From contig JANXNI010000028.1 of the NCBI GenBank assembly GCA_025354165.1, forward strand, positions 62,001 through 126,000: a stretch of 64,000 bases of DNA. The letters run 5' to 3'. Positions within the stretch are counted from its first letter, which is position 1. Every line of letters begins with the position of its first letter. The notes under the pieces were generated by a model. That model made no database searches, was not told the DNA's origin, and was given only the letters and a program-made list of their open reading frames with translations. Origin of the DNA: Burkholderiales bacterium (GTDB taxonomy: Bacteria > Pseudomonadota > Gammaproteobacteria > Burkholderiales > Casimicrobiaceae). Shown in pieces: positions 25,013-33,243 of the stretch. The translations under genes were made by a program, and so were the position numbers.

Positions 25013-26053
25013 ATGCGTTTCACACAAAAGTACTTTGCCGTTGCTGCCGCCGTTGCAGTAAGCATGTCGGCCTCATTCACGGTCTCAGCCCAGCAAATCA
25101 CTGGTGCCGGTGCGACCTTTCCGTTCCCGATCTACGCGAAGTGGGCTGACGAATACAAAAAGACGACCAATGTGTCGCTGAACTATCAGTCCATTGGCTC
25201 CGGCGGTGGTATCAAGCAGATTCAGTCGAAGACGGTTGATTTCGGTGCCTCCGACATGCCTTTGGCAGCCGACGCACTGGCCAAAGACGGCCTGGTGCAG
25301 TTCCCGGCGATCATCGGCGGCGTGGTGCCGGTCACCAATATGGACAGCGTCAAACCGGGCGAGCTGAAGCTCACGGGCCCAGTGCTGGCAGACATCTTCC
25401 TTGGCAAAATCAAGAACTGGAATGACAAGGCGATCACCGACCTGAATCCTGGCCTCAAAATTGACGGCCCGATCACGGTGGTGCGCCGTTCCGATGGTTC
25501 GGGTACGACTTTCGGATTTGTCGATTACTTGTCTAAAGTGTCGCCCGAGTGGAAGTCCAAAGTAGGCGTCGGTACGGCGGTTGCCTGGCCGGAAGGCGTG
25601 GGCGGAAAAGGCAATGAAGGCGTGGCGCAATACGTGCAACGCATCAAGGGTTCGATTGGTTACGTAGAGTACGCATACGCCAAAAAGAACAAGCTTGACC
25701 ACATTTCACTGAAGAACAAAGACGGCCAGTTTGTGCAACCGGAAGAGGCAAGCTTCGCCGCTGCGTCTGCCGGTGCCGACTGGAAAAATACAGCTGGCAT
25801 GGGCGTGATCCTGACCGATCAGGCAGGTGCCAAGAGCTGGCCGATCACGAGCGCATCGTTTATTCTGATGCACGCAAAAGCCGAGAAACCAGCGCAGTCG
25901 AAAGAAGCGCTCAAGTTCTTCGAATGGGCGCTCAAAAATGGGCAGAAATCGGCGATCGAACTTGACTACGTACCGATGCCTGCCGCGACTGTTTCGTTGA
26001 TTCAGGCGGAGTGGAAGAAGATTGTGGATGGTTCTGGCAAGGCTGTGTTTTAG
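25013..26053 (+). CDS. pstS: Phosphate ABC transporter, periplasmic binding protein PstS
   Basis: 346 residues from the ATG at 25013, with a ribosome site AAAGGA 7 bp upstream. Signal peptide QKYFAVAAAVAVSMSASFTVSAQ is followed by the PstS start ITGAGATFPFPIYAKW. Phosphate-binding blocks are YQSIGSGGGIKQI, FGASDMPL and VRRSDGSGTTF. It binds inorganic phosphate in the periplasm with high affinity and delivers it to PstCA. It is first in pstSCAB-phoU; a strong hairpin separates it from pstC. Confidence 0.97.
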   Translation: MRFTQKYFAVAAAVAVSMSASFTVSAQQITGAGATFPFPIYAKWADEYKKTTNVSLNYQSIGSGGGIKQIQSKTVDFGASDMPLAADALAKDGLVQFPAIIGGVVPVTNMDSVKPGELKLTGPVLADIFLGKIKNWNDKAITDLNPGLKIDGPITVVRRSDGSGTTFGFVDYLSKVSPEWKSKVGVGTAVAWPEGVGGKGNEGVAQYVQRIKGSIGYVEYAYAKKNKLDHISLKNKDGQFVQPEEASFAAASAGADWKNTAGMGVILTDQAGAKSWPITSASFILMHAKAEKPAQSKEALKFFEWALKNGQKSAIELDYVPMPAATVSLIQAEWKKIVDGSGKAVF

Positions 26054-26075
26054 GCATTGACTGGCGCGATGAGGA

Positions 26076-26106
26076 CGAAGGGTGCGCACAAGGTGCGCAC
26101 CCTTCG
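26076..26106 (+). terminator. Strong hairpin between pstS and pstC
   Basis: A perfect 14-bp inverted repeat (26076-26089 and 26093-26106) with a 3-nt AAG loop, 22 bp after the pstS stop and 100 bp before pstC. Only a short T-poor sequence (TTCGTT) follows, so it is more likely a partial terminator or a 3' mRNA stabiliser that raises pstS above the permease genes. Confidence 0.6.
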
Positions 26107-26206
26107 TTCGTTGGATCAAAACGATTTGCGTGAGGAGCCAGAGTGTGCATTCTGATGCACCCGCTACGGACATCGTGCAACCTCTTAAAAAGTAGAAAGC
26201 CGGACC

Positions 26207-27157
26207 ATGGATGCCGCTTCAACCCGCACCTTCGCGTTGCAGGACGCGATCTTCGCGCGCAGCACGCAGTTCTTCGCGATGCTCGTGCTCGTTACGCTTT
26301 TGGCCATTCTCGGCTCGCTGGTTTACGGCGCGTGGCCGACGATCACACAGGTCGGGCCCAAATTTCTTGTTGATGGCACATGGGATCCGGTGCGCAGGCT
26401 GTTTGGTGGGCTCGCCCCGCTGTGGGGTACGATCATCACGGCCACCATTGCGATGGTCATCGCGGTGCCGGTGAGCTTCGGCATTGCGATATTCCTGACC
26501 GAAATGTGCCCGCCGGTTTTGAAACGTCCACTCGGCACCGCCGTTGAATTGTTGGCAGCGATCCCTTCGATCATTTACGGCATGTGGGGCCTGTTTATTT
26601 TCGCGCCGCTGTTCGGCGAATATGTGCAGCCCGCGCTTACGGCGACTGTGGGCAAACTGCCCGTCGTCGGAACATTATTTCAAGGACCACCCATTGGCAT
26701 TGGCGTGCTCTCTGCGGGCATCATTCTGTCGGTGATGGTGATTCCATTCACGGCGTCGGTGATGCGCGACGTATTTGAAACAACGCCTGCGATCCTCAAG
26801 GAATCAGCCTACGGCCTCGGTGCCACCACCTGGGAGGTCATGTGGAACGTGGTGCTGCCCTACACAAAAACCGGCGTGGTTGGCGGCGTGATGCTCGGCC
26901 TCGGCCGCGCACTTGGTGAGACGATGGCGGTGACGTTTGTGATCGGTAATGCCTACAACATCTCGCCCAAATTGTTTGAGCCGGGTAACTCGATTGCCTC
27001 ATCGCTAGCGAATGAATTTAACGAAGCGTCGGATCCGCTGCATCTATCCGCACTGATCTCGCTGGGTCTGGTTCTATTCATCCTTACGTTCTGCGTATTG
27101 GCCGCGTCGCGCTGGATGCTGGCAAGTCTTGCCAAGCGTGAAGGAAAGCGCACATGA
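26207..27157 (+). CDS. pstC: Phosphate ABC transporter permease PstC
   Basis: 316 residues, six membrane segments. Typical PstC parts are [54 protein letters not shown], and the EAA loop region at [32 protein letters not shown] followed by [17 protein letters not shown]. It forms the inner-membrane channel for phosphate with PstA. The start at 26207 gives a short cytoplasmic N-terminus before the first segment. The last 4 bp overlap pstA (ATGA). Confidence 0.96.
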   Translation: MDAASTRTFALQDAIFARSTQFFAMLVLVTLLAILGSLVYGAWPTITQVGPKFLVDGTWDPVRRLFGGLAPLWGTIITATIAMVIAVPVSFGIAIFLTEMCPPVLKRPLGTAVELLAAIPSIIYGMWGLFIFAPLFGEYVQPALTATVGKLPVVGTLFQGPPIGIGVLSAGIILSVMVIPFTASVMRDVFETTPAILKESAYGLGATTWEVMWNVVLPYTKTGVVGGVMLGLGRALGETMAVTFVIGNAYNISPKLFEPGNSIASSLANEFNEASDPLHLSALISLGLVLFILTFCVLAASRWMLASLAKREGKRT

Positions 27158-28032
27158 GCGACGTCGCAAAAGCAGTCAGTAACGACCGCGCAAACAACCC
27201 GATTTATCGTCGTCGTGTCTGGGTAAACCGTTTCAACATGACGATGTCGATGGCCACGATGGCATTCGGCATGGTCTTCCTGATCTGGATTTTGATCACG
27301 CTGTTCAGCAAGGGGTTCGCGGCGTTTGGCCCGCAGCTATTCACGCAGATGACACCGCCACCGGGCTCCGATGGTGGGCTGGCGAACGCCATCTTCGGCA
27401 GCGCGCTGATGGTGGGCGCTTCGGTGTTGATTGCCACCCCCGTCGGCATCATGGCGGGCATCTATCTTGTCGAGGTCGGTCGTGATAACTGGGTCGCGAA
27501 GATTACGCGCTTTGTAAACGACATTCTGTTGTCAGCGCCGTCGATTGTGATTGGTCTCTTCGTCTACAGCCTTATCGTGTTTCAGGTGAGGCATTACTCC
27601 GGCTGGGCCGGTGCGGTGGCGCTTGCGATCATCGCCGTGCCTGTGGTCGTTCGCACGACAGAGAATATGCTGATGCTGGTGCCCAACAGCCTGCGCGAAG
27701 CGGCGGTTGCGCTCGGTGCGCCGATGTGGAAAGTGGTGTTGATGGTGACGCTGAAGGCCGTGCGCGGTGGCGTGATCACCGGCATTCTGCTGGCACTCGC
27801 GCGAGTGTCGGGAGAGACGGCGCCGCTGTTGTTCACGTCGCTGAACAATCAGTTCTGGAGCACCGACATGAATGCGCCGATGGCGAATCTGCCGGTGGTG
27901 ATCTTCCAGTTTGCGATGAGCCCATATGAGGATTGGCAACGGCTGGCATGGGCTGGCGCGTTGTTAATTACATTGACCGTTTTGCTTCTAAATATCCTGG
28001 CGCGCACCGTGTTCCGCCAGAAAACACAATAG
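27154..28032 (+). CDS. pstA: Phosphate ABC transporter permease PstA
   Basis: 292 residues. Membrane segments include [17 protein letters not shown] and [20 protein letters not shown]; the ABC-contact loop is [31 protein letters not shown], followed by [18 protein letters not shown], a PstA signature. It pairs with PstC in the inner membrane. Start ATG overlaps the pstC stop, so the two are translationally coupled. Confidence 0.96.
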   Translation: MSDVAKAVSNDRANNPIYRRRVWVNRFNMTMSMATMAFGMVFLIWILITLFSKGFAAFGPQLFTQMTPPPGSDGGLANAIFGSALMVGASVLIATPVGIMAGIYLVEVGRDNWVAKITRFVNDILLSAPSIVIGLFVYSLIVFQVRHYSGWAGAVALAIIAVPVVVRTTENMLMLVPNSLREAAVALGAPMWKVVLMVTLKAVRGGVITGILLALARVSGETAPLLFTSLNNQFWSTDMNAPMANLPVVIFQFAMSPYEDWQRLAWAGALLITLTVLLLNILARTVFRQKTQ

Positions 28033-28046
28033 GCAAGAGATTACAC

Positions 28047-28847
28047 ATGGCATTCCAAGTCAGCCTCGGTGACACTGCTGTTGCCGAACGCGCAGCGACC
28101 AAACTCAAAATCAATAACCTGAATTTTTTCTACGGAACATTTCAGGGCTTGCGCAATATTTCGCTTGAAATTCCAGAGAAGCAGGTCACCGCTTTCATTG
28201 GTCCGTCGGGCTGCGGCAAATCCACCCTGCTGCGCGTGCTAAATCGCATGTATTCGCTCTATCCCGGCCAGCGCGCGGAGGGCGAGGTTCTGTTTAACGG
28301 ACAAAACGTGCTTGATTCAAAGTACGATTTGAACGCCTTGCGTGGTCAGGTAGGCATGGTGTTTCAGAAGCCAACGCCGTTCCCGATGTCGATTTACGAC
28401 AACATCGCTTTCGGAGTGAAGCTCTACGAGAAACTTTCGCGGAGCGACATGGATGAGCGCGTGGAGTGGGCGCTAAAAAAAGCGTCGTTGTGGACTGAAG
28501 CGAAGGACAAATTGAATCAGAGTGGGTTGTCGCTTTCCGGCGGTCAACAGCAGCGTTTGTGCATCGCGCGTGGCATTGCCGTGAAACCGGAAGTGCTACT
28601 TCTTGATGAGCCAACCTCTGCGCTGGATCCAATTTCAACGGCTCGCATCGAAGAACTGGTGAGCGAATTGCGCACCGACTACACCATCGTCATGGTGACG
28701 CACAATATGCAACAGGCCGCGCGCGTATCGCAGCACACGGCGTACATGTATCTCGGCGAACTGGTCGAGTTCACACCAACGGCACAGATTTTTGTCAAAC
28801 CGAAAGACAAGCGCACTGAGGACTACATCACAGGAAGGTTCGGTTAA
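28047..28847 (+). CDS. pstB: Phosphate ABC transporter ATP-binding protein PstB
   Basis: 266 residues from the ATG at 28047, 14 bp after pstA; the frame upstream lies inside pstA and is not used. It has Walker [11 protein letters not shown]-loop [17 protein letters not shown] (typical of PstB), signature [16 protein letters not shown], Walker [13 protein letters not shown] and the H-loop [14 protein letters not shown]. It drives phosphate import with ATP. The phoU ribosome site (AGGAAGG) lies within its last codons. Confidence 0.97.
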   Translation: MAFQVSLGDTAVAERAATKLKINNLNFFYGTFQGLRNISLEIPEKQVTAFIGPSGCGKSTLLRVLNRMYSLYPGQRAEGEVLFNGQNVLDSKYDLNALRGQVGMVFQKPTPFPMSIYDNIAFGVKLYEKLSRSDMDERVEWALKKASLWTEAKDKLNQSGLSLSGGQQQRLCIARGIAVKPEVLLLDEPTSALDPISTARIEELVSELRTDYTIVMVTHNMQQAARVSQHTAYMYLGELVEFTPTAQIFVKPKDKRTEDYITGRFG

Positions 28848-28851
28848 TCGC

Positions 28852-29520
28852 ATGGAACACACCTCAAAACAATTCGAGATCGATCTGGAAGACTTGCGCA
28901 GTGGTCTGCTCGCGATGGGCGGCCTCGTTGAAGCCCAACTGGAACGAGCGCTGGAGGCGATCGCTTCGCACGAAGATGAGCTGGTAGAAGTCGTTCTTCG
29001 AGAGGAAAAGCGGGTCAACGACAAGCAGATCGAGCTTGATCGAAAAGCCATGGAAATCATCGCCAAGCGCCAGCCTGCCGCCGTGGATTTACGCCAGATT
29101 ATCTGCACGATGCAGGCGGTAAATGACCTTGAGCGAATCGGCGATGAGATTAAAAAAGTAGCGCAGCGTGCCCGACAGTTTCAGGCGTCAGAGCGCTTTC
29201 AGCTGCTGCGCCTGAACGAAGTGAAACACATTGGCACGCTGGCGCAGGACATGCTGAAGGAAGCGCTCAACGCGTTCGCACGACTCGACGTGATTTCAGC
29301 GGGCGAGGTGATCGGCCGCGACGCTGCGGTCGACGAAGAATTTGATCGCATCATGCGATTGCTCGTTACGTACATGATGGAAGACCCCCGCACCATTGGT
29401 GCAGGGCTTGACGTGGCGTTTCTCGCGAAGGCCATTGAGCGCGTCGCGGATCACGCCAAAAACATCGGCGAATACGTGATTCACATCGTGCAGGGACAGG
29501 ATCCTCGACACGCCGGCTAA
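28852..29520 (+). CDS. phoU: Phosphate signalling protein PhoU
   Basis: 222 residues starting at the ATG at 28852, 4 bp after pstB. Two PhoU helical bundles are present, each with an E-x3-DxxR-type metal-binding segment: QIICTMQAVNDLERIGDEIKKVAQ in the first and FLAKAIERVADHAKNIGEYVI in the second. PhoU couples the Pst transporter to the PhoR kinase and turns the Pho regulon off when phosphate is plentiful. It is the last gene of the pst operon; phoB and phoR are not in the window. Confidence 0.96.
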   Translation: MEHTSKQFEIDLEDLRSGLLAMGGLVEAQLERALEAIASHEDELVEVVLREEKRVNDKQIELDRKAMEIIAKRQPAAVDLRQIICTMQAVNDLERIGDEIKKVAQRARQFQASERFQLLRLNEVKHIGTLAQDMLKEALNAFARLDVISAGEVIGRDAAVDEEFDRIMRLLVTYMMEDPRTIGAGLDVAFLAKAIERVADHAKNIGEYVIHIVQGQDPRHAG

Positions 29521-29524
29521 TCGA

Positions 29525-30598
29525 TTATCTCGGCAGGCGCGGTGCGGTCTGAAGTAAATCGGCCAGTTCTTTCTTCCAGAACTTCGCCTGCCCCGTCGTG
29601 CCGTGCCCGGCGGTCAGTTCGCTGGCCGGGATCAAAAGTACCCGGCCATTTTTTACACGCTTGATCTCCCGATCCAGCACGCCTACTTCCGGCGGATTGC
29701 GTTCATCGTCGGCGGAATTGATCGCGAGCAGCGTAGCCTGAATGCGCTCCAGCCCCGCCGATGGATTGAAATCTCCTGACGACGCCCATTGATAGAGATG
29801 ATCGTTGGCATCGCCCACGAACGGCGCACTCAGGCGCTGATCCAGTAATTGGTCGGCTTTGACGCGCGTCGGCGCTGCCTTGAATATTGCCTGGTTACCG
29901 CCGCTGGTGGCGATCCCGAAAAAGACTGAAGCGAACTGCAAACTCTTCGGTTGGCGTGTGTAGTTACCACTCATCCATTCAGGATCGTTCTGGATTGAAT
30001 CGACGATCAGACGGCGCAGCATCCAGTTGCGGCTAGACATTTCGGTCGGCACAGATGCCATGGGTACGGCAACGTCCATGAACGCAGGATACTTTTGCGC
30101 CCAGATCCACACTTGCATGCCGCCCATCGAATTGCCCAGCGCGAGGCGCAAATGCTTCACGCCGAGATGTTCGGTGACAAGGCGATACTGCGCGTCGACC
30201 ATGTCGTCGTAGTTGTACTTTGGAAATTTGGTACGCAAGCCGTCCGAGGGTTTGCTCGATTTTCCGGTTCCAATCGCGTCCGGCAGAATCAGGTAATACT
30301 TACTGGCGTCGAGCGGCTGTCCAGGCCCGAACAGCTCACCGGCGAACGCCGGATTGACCATGCCGATGCCCGAACCCGTCGTGCCGTGTAGGATGAGCAC
30401 CGGTTCTCCTGACGGTTCGCCAACCGTTGTGTAATTGAGCCGCAGTTCCGGCAACACTTCGCCAGTGTGAAAGCGGAAATCGCGGACAACCCAGCTCGCT
30501 TCCTTCGGTGCGGGGTAGTCCGCAGCCAGAAGTGGAAACGCAGCTACTGTGACGAGCAGCCCGAATACTGCTCGCGCCGAATGCCTGATTGATCGCAT
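29525..30598 (-). CDS. Secreted alpha/beta hydrolase, homoserine acetyltransferase (MetX)-like fold
   Basis: 357 residues. The ATG at 30598 has a GGAG ribosome site at good distance and yields a signal peptide (RSIRHSARAVFGLLVTVAAFPLLAAD). The fold matches MetX-type hydrolases: LILHGTTGSG, YYLILPDAIGTGKSSKPSDGL, and the nucleophile elbow LALGNSMGGMQVW (Ser in GNSMGG). A late GHGTTG would supply the catalytic His. True MetX is cytoplasmic, so export suggests a hydrolase rather than a methionine-pathway enzyme. Substrate unknown. It is convergent with phoU, 4 bp apart. Confidence 0.85.
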   Translation of the reverse strand: MRSIRHSARAVFGLLVTVAAFPLLAADYPAPKEASWVVRDFRFHTGEVLPELRLNYTTVGEPSGEPVLILHGTTGSGIGMVNPAFAGELFGPGQPLDASKYYLILPDAIGTGKSSKPSDGLRTKFPKYNYDDMVDAQYRLVTEHLGVKHLRLALGNSMGGMQVWIWAQKYPAFMDVAVPMASVPTEMSSRNWMLRRLIVDSIQNDPEWMSGNYTRQPKSLQFASVFFGIATSGGNQAIFKAAPTRVKADQLLDQRLSAPFVGDANDHLYQWASSGDFNPSAGLERIQATLLAINSADDERNPPEVGVLDREIKRVKNGRVLLIPASELTAGHGTTGQAKFWKKELADLLQTAPRLPR

Positions 30599-30740
30599 GA
30601 TTTGCTCCATTTTGTCCGCTTGTTGATGGCGGGTGACGTAATTTATCTCGGTAGCGTAATCCCGTTTTGTGGTTAGAAACGCCTCGCATCTCGGTTTGCT
30701 TCGTAGCGCAATATTGGCGTTGCAGGCATCCACTGGGATA

Positions 30741-31595
30741 ATGCAGGCAATGAAAGCCCCCAAGAGACTTCAAGCGCTGATCGACGAAGGCCTCATCGAC
30801 AGCGTCGTTCGCCAACTAATGAGCGGCAAAGAGGCGATGGTGTTTGTCGTTCGCTGTGGCGACGAGACGCGCTGCGCCAAAGTCTACAAAGAGGCAACCA
30901 ACCGCAGCTTTCGGCAAGCGGTTGACTACACCGAAAACCGCAAGGTCAAGAACACGCGCGCCGCGCGCGCGATGGCGAAAGGTAGCCGCTTCGGGCGGCA
31001 GGCGATGGAAGAGGCGTGGCAAAGCGCCGAAGTGGACGCGCTGTACCGCTTGGCCGCGGCGGGCGTGCGGGTGCCGAAGCCGTACAACTTTCTCGAAGGC
31101 GTGCTGCTCATGGAGCTGGTCGCAGACGCGGACGGCGCCGCTGCCCCGCGACTGAATGATTGCGTGTTTACGGCAGAAGAGGCGCGCAGACATCACTCAA
31201 CACTGTTGACCGAAGTCGTGCGGATGCTCGGCGCGGGTGTGGTGCATGGCGATTTGTCCGAGTTCAATATTCTGCTCGCAGCAGACGGCCCGGTGATCAT
31301 CGATCTGCCGCAGGCGGTCGACGCAGCAGGTAACAACCACGCCAAGCGCATGTTGTTGCGGGATGTGAACAATTTGCGTGACTTCTTCGGTCGCTCCGCA
31401 CCCGAGTTGCTAAAGACTGACTACGGCCACGAGATTTGGGATTTGTACGAGCGCGGTTTGCTTGACCCTGCCGTTCCGCTCACCGGCCAATACGAACACG
31501 ACACCGGCCCGGTTGACCTGGAAGGCGTGATGGATCAGATCGAAGACGCGCGCTTCGAGGAAGAAGCGCGGCGGTTGCGAATGGCGACGGGCTAG
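30741..31595 (+). CDS. RIO-type serine protein kinase
   Basis: About 284 residues; the start is either the ATG at 30741 or the one at 30750. RIO kinase features: KEAMVFVVRCGDETRCAKVYK (ATP-binding Lys), EEAWQSAEVDALYRLAAAGVRVPKPYNF, the catalytic loop VVHGDLSEFNILL (Asp and Asn) and the metal-binding VIIDLPQAVDA (Asp). There is a C-terminal acidic/arginine-rich tail. Proteobacterial RIO kinases are small and conserved, with roles proposed in ribosome or stress biology; the target here is not known. It stands alone between oppositely oriented genes. Confidence 0.9.
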   Translation: MQAMKAPKRLQALIDEGLIDSVVRQLMSGKEAMVFVVRCGDETRCAKVYKEATNRSFRQAVDYTENRKVKNTRAARAMAKGSRFGRQAMEEAWQSAEVDALYRLAAAGVRVPKPYNFLEGVLLMELVADADGAAAPRLNDCVFTAEEARRHHSTLLTEVVRMLGAGVVHGDLSEFNILLAADGPVIIDLPQAVDAAGNNHAKRMLLRDVNNLRDFFGRSAPELLKTDYGHEIWDLYERGLLDPAVPLTGQYEHDTGPVDLEGVMDQIEDARFEEEARRLRMATG

Positions 31596-31607
31596 CAGTT
31601 GCGCGCG

Positions 31608-32645
31608 TTAACGAATCGGATCGGCGTACATCAACCCACCCTGATTCCACTGATTGTTCAATCCACGCGGTAAGCCGATCGCTGATTTCGGGCCAAGATT
31701 GCGTTCGAACATTTCGCCGTAGTTGCCGCTGGTTTTGATGGCGCGCACCATCCAGTCGCGATCAAGCCCGAGCAATTTGCCGGTGTCTTCTGTGCTGCCG
31801 AGAATACGCTGCACGGCGGGGTCCTGGCTGGTCGCCTTCATGCTGTCGACGTTGGCGCGCGTGATGCCGTATTCCTCGGCCTCCAGCAGACCGTAAATCA
31901 CCCACTTGACGATGGCGAACCATTCGTCGTCACCGCGCCGCACCATTGGGCCAAGCGGTTCTTTCGAGATGAGTGTGGGCAGGATCACGTGATCTTTCGG
32001 ATTCTTGGCTTCTTTGTTGCGTACCGACGCGAGACCCGATGCGTCCGTGGTGTAGCCGACGCAGCGGCCACCAAAATATGCACCGATCAGCGCGTCGAGC
32101 GATTCAAACACGACGGGCCGGAAGCCAAGATTGTTGGCGCGCGAGAAGTCGGCGAGATTCTTCTCGGTAGTGGAGCCCGAAAGCACACAGATGGTTTGCC
32201 CCTTGAGTTGGCGCACATCCTTGATGCCGGATTTGGCGGGCACCATGAAGCCCTGACCGTCGTAGTACAGCGGCGCGGTAATGTGCAGGCCAAGCGAGGC
32301 ATCACGCGTGAGCGTAAACGTGGTGTTGCGAGAGAGCACATCGATCTCGCCGGATTGCAGCGCGGGCAGACGTTGTTGGGAATTCAGCGGCACCCATTTC
32401 ACCTTGCTCGCGTCGTTCAAAATCACTGCGGCAAGCACCTTGCAGAAATCCGCGTCAAGCCCGCTCCAGTTGCCCGCCGTGTCCGCCTGAGAAAAGCCCG
32501 CCAAGCCCGTGTTCACGCCGCAGCTCAGTTGCCCCCGAGCCTTGATGGTGTCGACGGTTTTGCCAGCGTACGCCGGCAGAGCGGCGGCGGAGAGCGTGAC
32601 TGCGGCGGCGATGGCGAGTAGCGGTTTTAAAGCAATGTGTGTCAT
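31608..32645 (-). CDS. Amino-acid ABC transporter substrate-binding protein (AapJ-like)
   Basis: 345 residues. The ATG at 32645 with AGGGG upstream gives a signal peptide ending ALPAYAG. The protein matches the general L-amino-acid binding family: TIKARGQLSCGVNTGLAGFS, WSGLDADFCKVLAAVIL, GEIDVLSRNTTFTLTRD, and QLKGQTICVLSGSTTEKNLADFS. Two Cys (SCGV and ICVL) may pair. Normally this gene is followed by aapQMP (permeases and ATPase), but no permease is present here, so it is an orphan binding protein. It is convergent with the RIO kinase. Confidence 0.92.
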   Translation of the reverse strand: MTHIALKPLLAIAAAVTLSAAALPAYAGKTVDTIKARGQLSCGVNTGLAGFSQADTAGNWSGLDADFCKVLAAVILNDASKVKWVPLNSQQRLPALQSGEIDVLSRNTTFTLTRDASLGLHITAPLYYDGQGFMVPAKSGIKDVRQLKGQTICVLSGSTTEKNLADFSRANNLGFRPVVFESLDALIGAYFGGRCVGYTTDASGLASVRNKEAKNPKDHVILPTLISKEPLGPMVRRGDDEWFAIVKWVIYGLLEAEEYGITRANVDSMKATSQDPAVQRILGSTEDTGKLLGLDRDWMVRAIKTSGNYGEMFERNLGPKSAIGLPRGLNNQWNQGGLMYADPIR

Positions 32646-32823
32646 GGTGGCCCCTTGATGTGTTTTGAACTTCATTGTCGGCGATTGGCAGATTGCGTCG
32701 ACATTATTTGCGAGCGGGGGGACGAATCGACGTCGCGGGTTCGATTACGACCCAACCCCGGGTCAGTCCAGCGCGCAGCGAGCACAGCCCTGCTCGGCTG
32801 GTTTCAACGTCACGTCTTGGATA
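32646..32823. other. Intergenic stretch before element copy 3
   Basis: Contains the likely promoter of the binding-protein gene on the minus strand. Short open frames on the plus strand have no recognisable product. With element copy 3 the whole gap is 336 bp. Confidence 0.4.
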
Positions 32824-32939
32824 CAGCTTTTACGTGTAGCCCTTATTGCATTGGGATTACACGATATATTTTGTATAAGTCGACTTGTGACGTTTCGCGT
32901 CAATAGCCCCTTTGCAGCGGTAATTGTGGCGCGAAGTTA
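32824..32939 (+). repeat. Dispersed 116-bp intergenic element, copy 3
   Basis: CAGCTTTT at 1-8, TTGGG at 28-32, TCGAC at 57-61 and GCCCC at 83-87. CGTGTA/TACACG with GCCC/GGG around a 10-nt loop forms a clear hairpin, and TGACG/CGTCA makes a second one after TCGAC. The 3' block (109-116) is CGAAGTTA, which still pairs partly with the 5' block. Both flanking genes run on the opposite strand. Confidence 0.75.
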
Positions 32940-32981
32940 TAAAACTCAGATTCGTCCAAAAGTGCTTCGCAGCACTGTGCC

Positions 32982-33206
32982 TTAGTAGGCAGCTCCGCAC
33001 CGCAGGTTGACGTTGCCGCGAACGGTCGACCCCGTTGTGTAGACCGCGCCCACGGGCAGCCGAATCGCATTGAGCAAAACCGACTCCGGAACGCCTGACA
33101 TCACGCGCAGCAGCAGGCCGTCGTTGTCGGCGGTGATTGCGCTATCACCGTTCGAAAGCCTGAGTGCAGCCACCCGCGTTCGTGCTGGCGGCTCAGTAGC
33201 AGGCAT
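32982..33206 (-). CDS. Small hypothetical protein, possible detached dockerin-like fragment
   Basis: 74 codons directly behind the beta-helix gene on the same strand (37-bp gap). The segment LSNGDSAITADNDGLLLRVM resembles the dockerin-like unit of the upstream protein (VSLATDANDGVLILRYL), and the C-terminus has VRGNVNLRCGAAY. There is no signal peptide. It may be a decayed 3' repeat of the upstream gene after a stop or frameshift, or a chance frame. It was not recognised as any known family. Confidence 0.35.
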   Translation of the reverse strand: MPATEPPARTRVAALRLSNGDSAITADNDGLLLRVMSGVPESVLLNAIRLPVGAVYTTGSTVRGNVNLRCGAAY

Positions 33207-33243
33207 TCGTATGGCGGGTCCAACGAACGAAGTTAGTCGTCAG

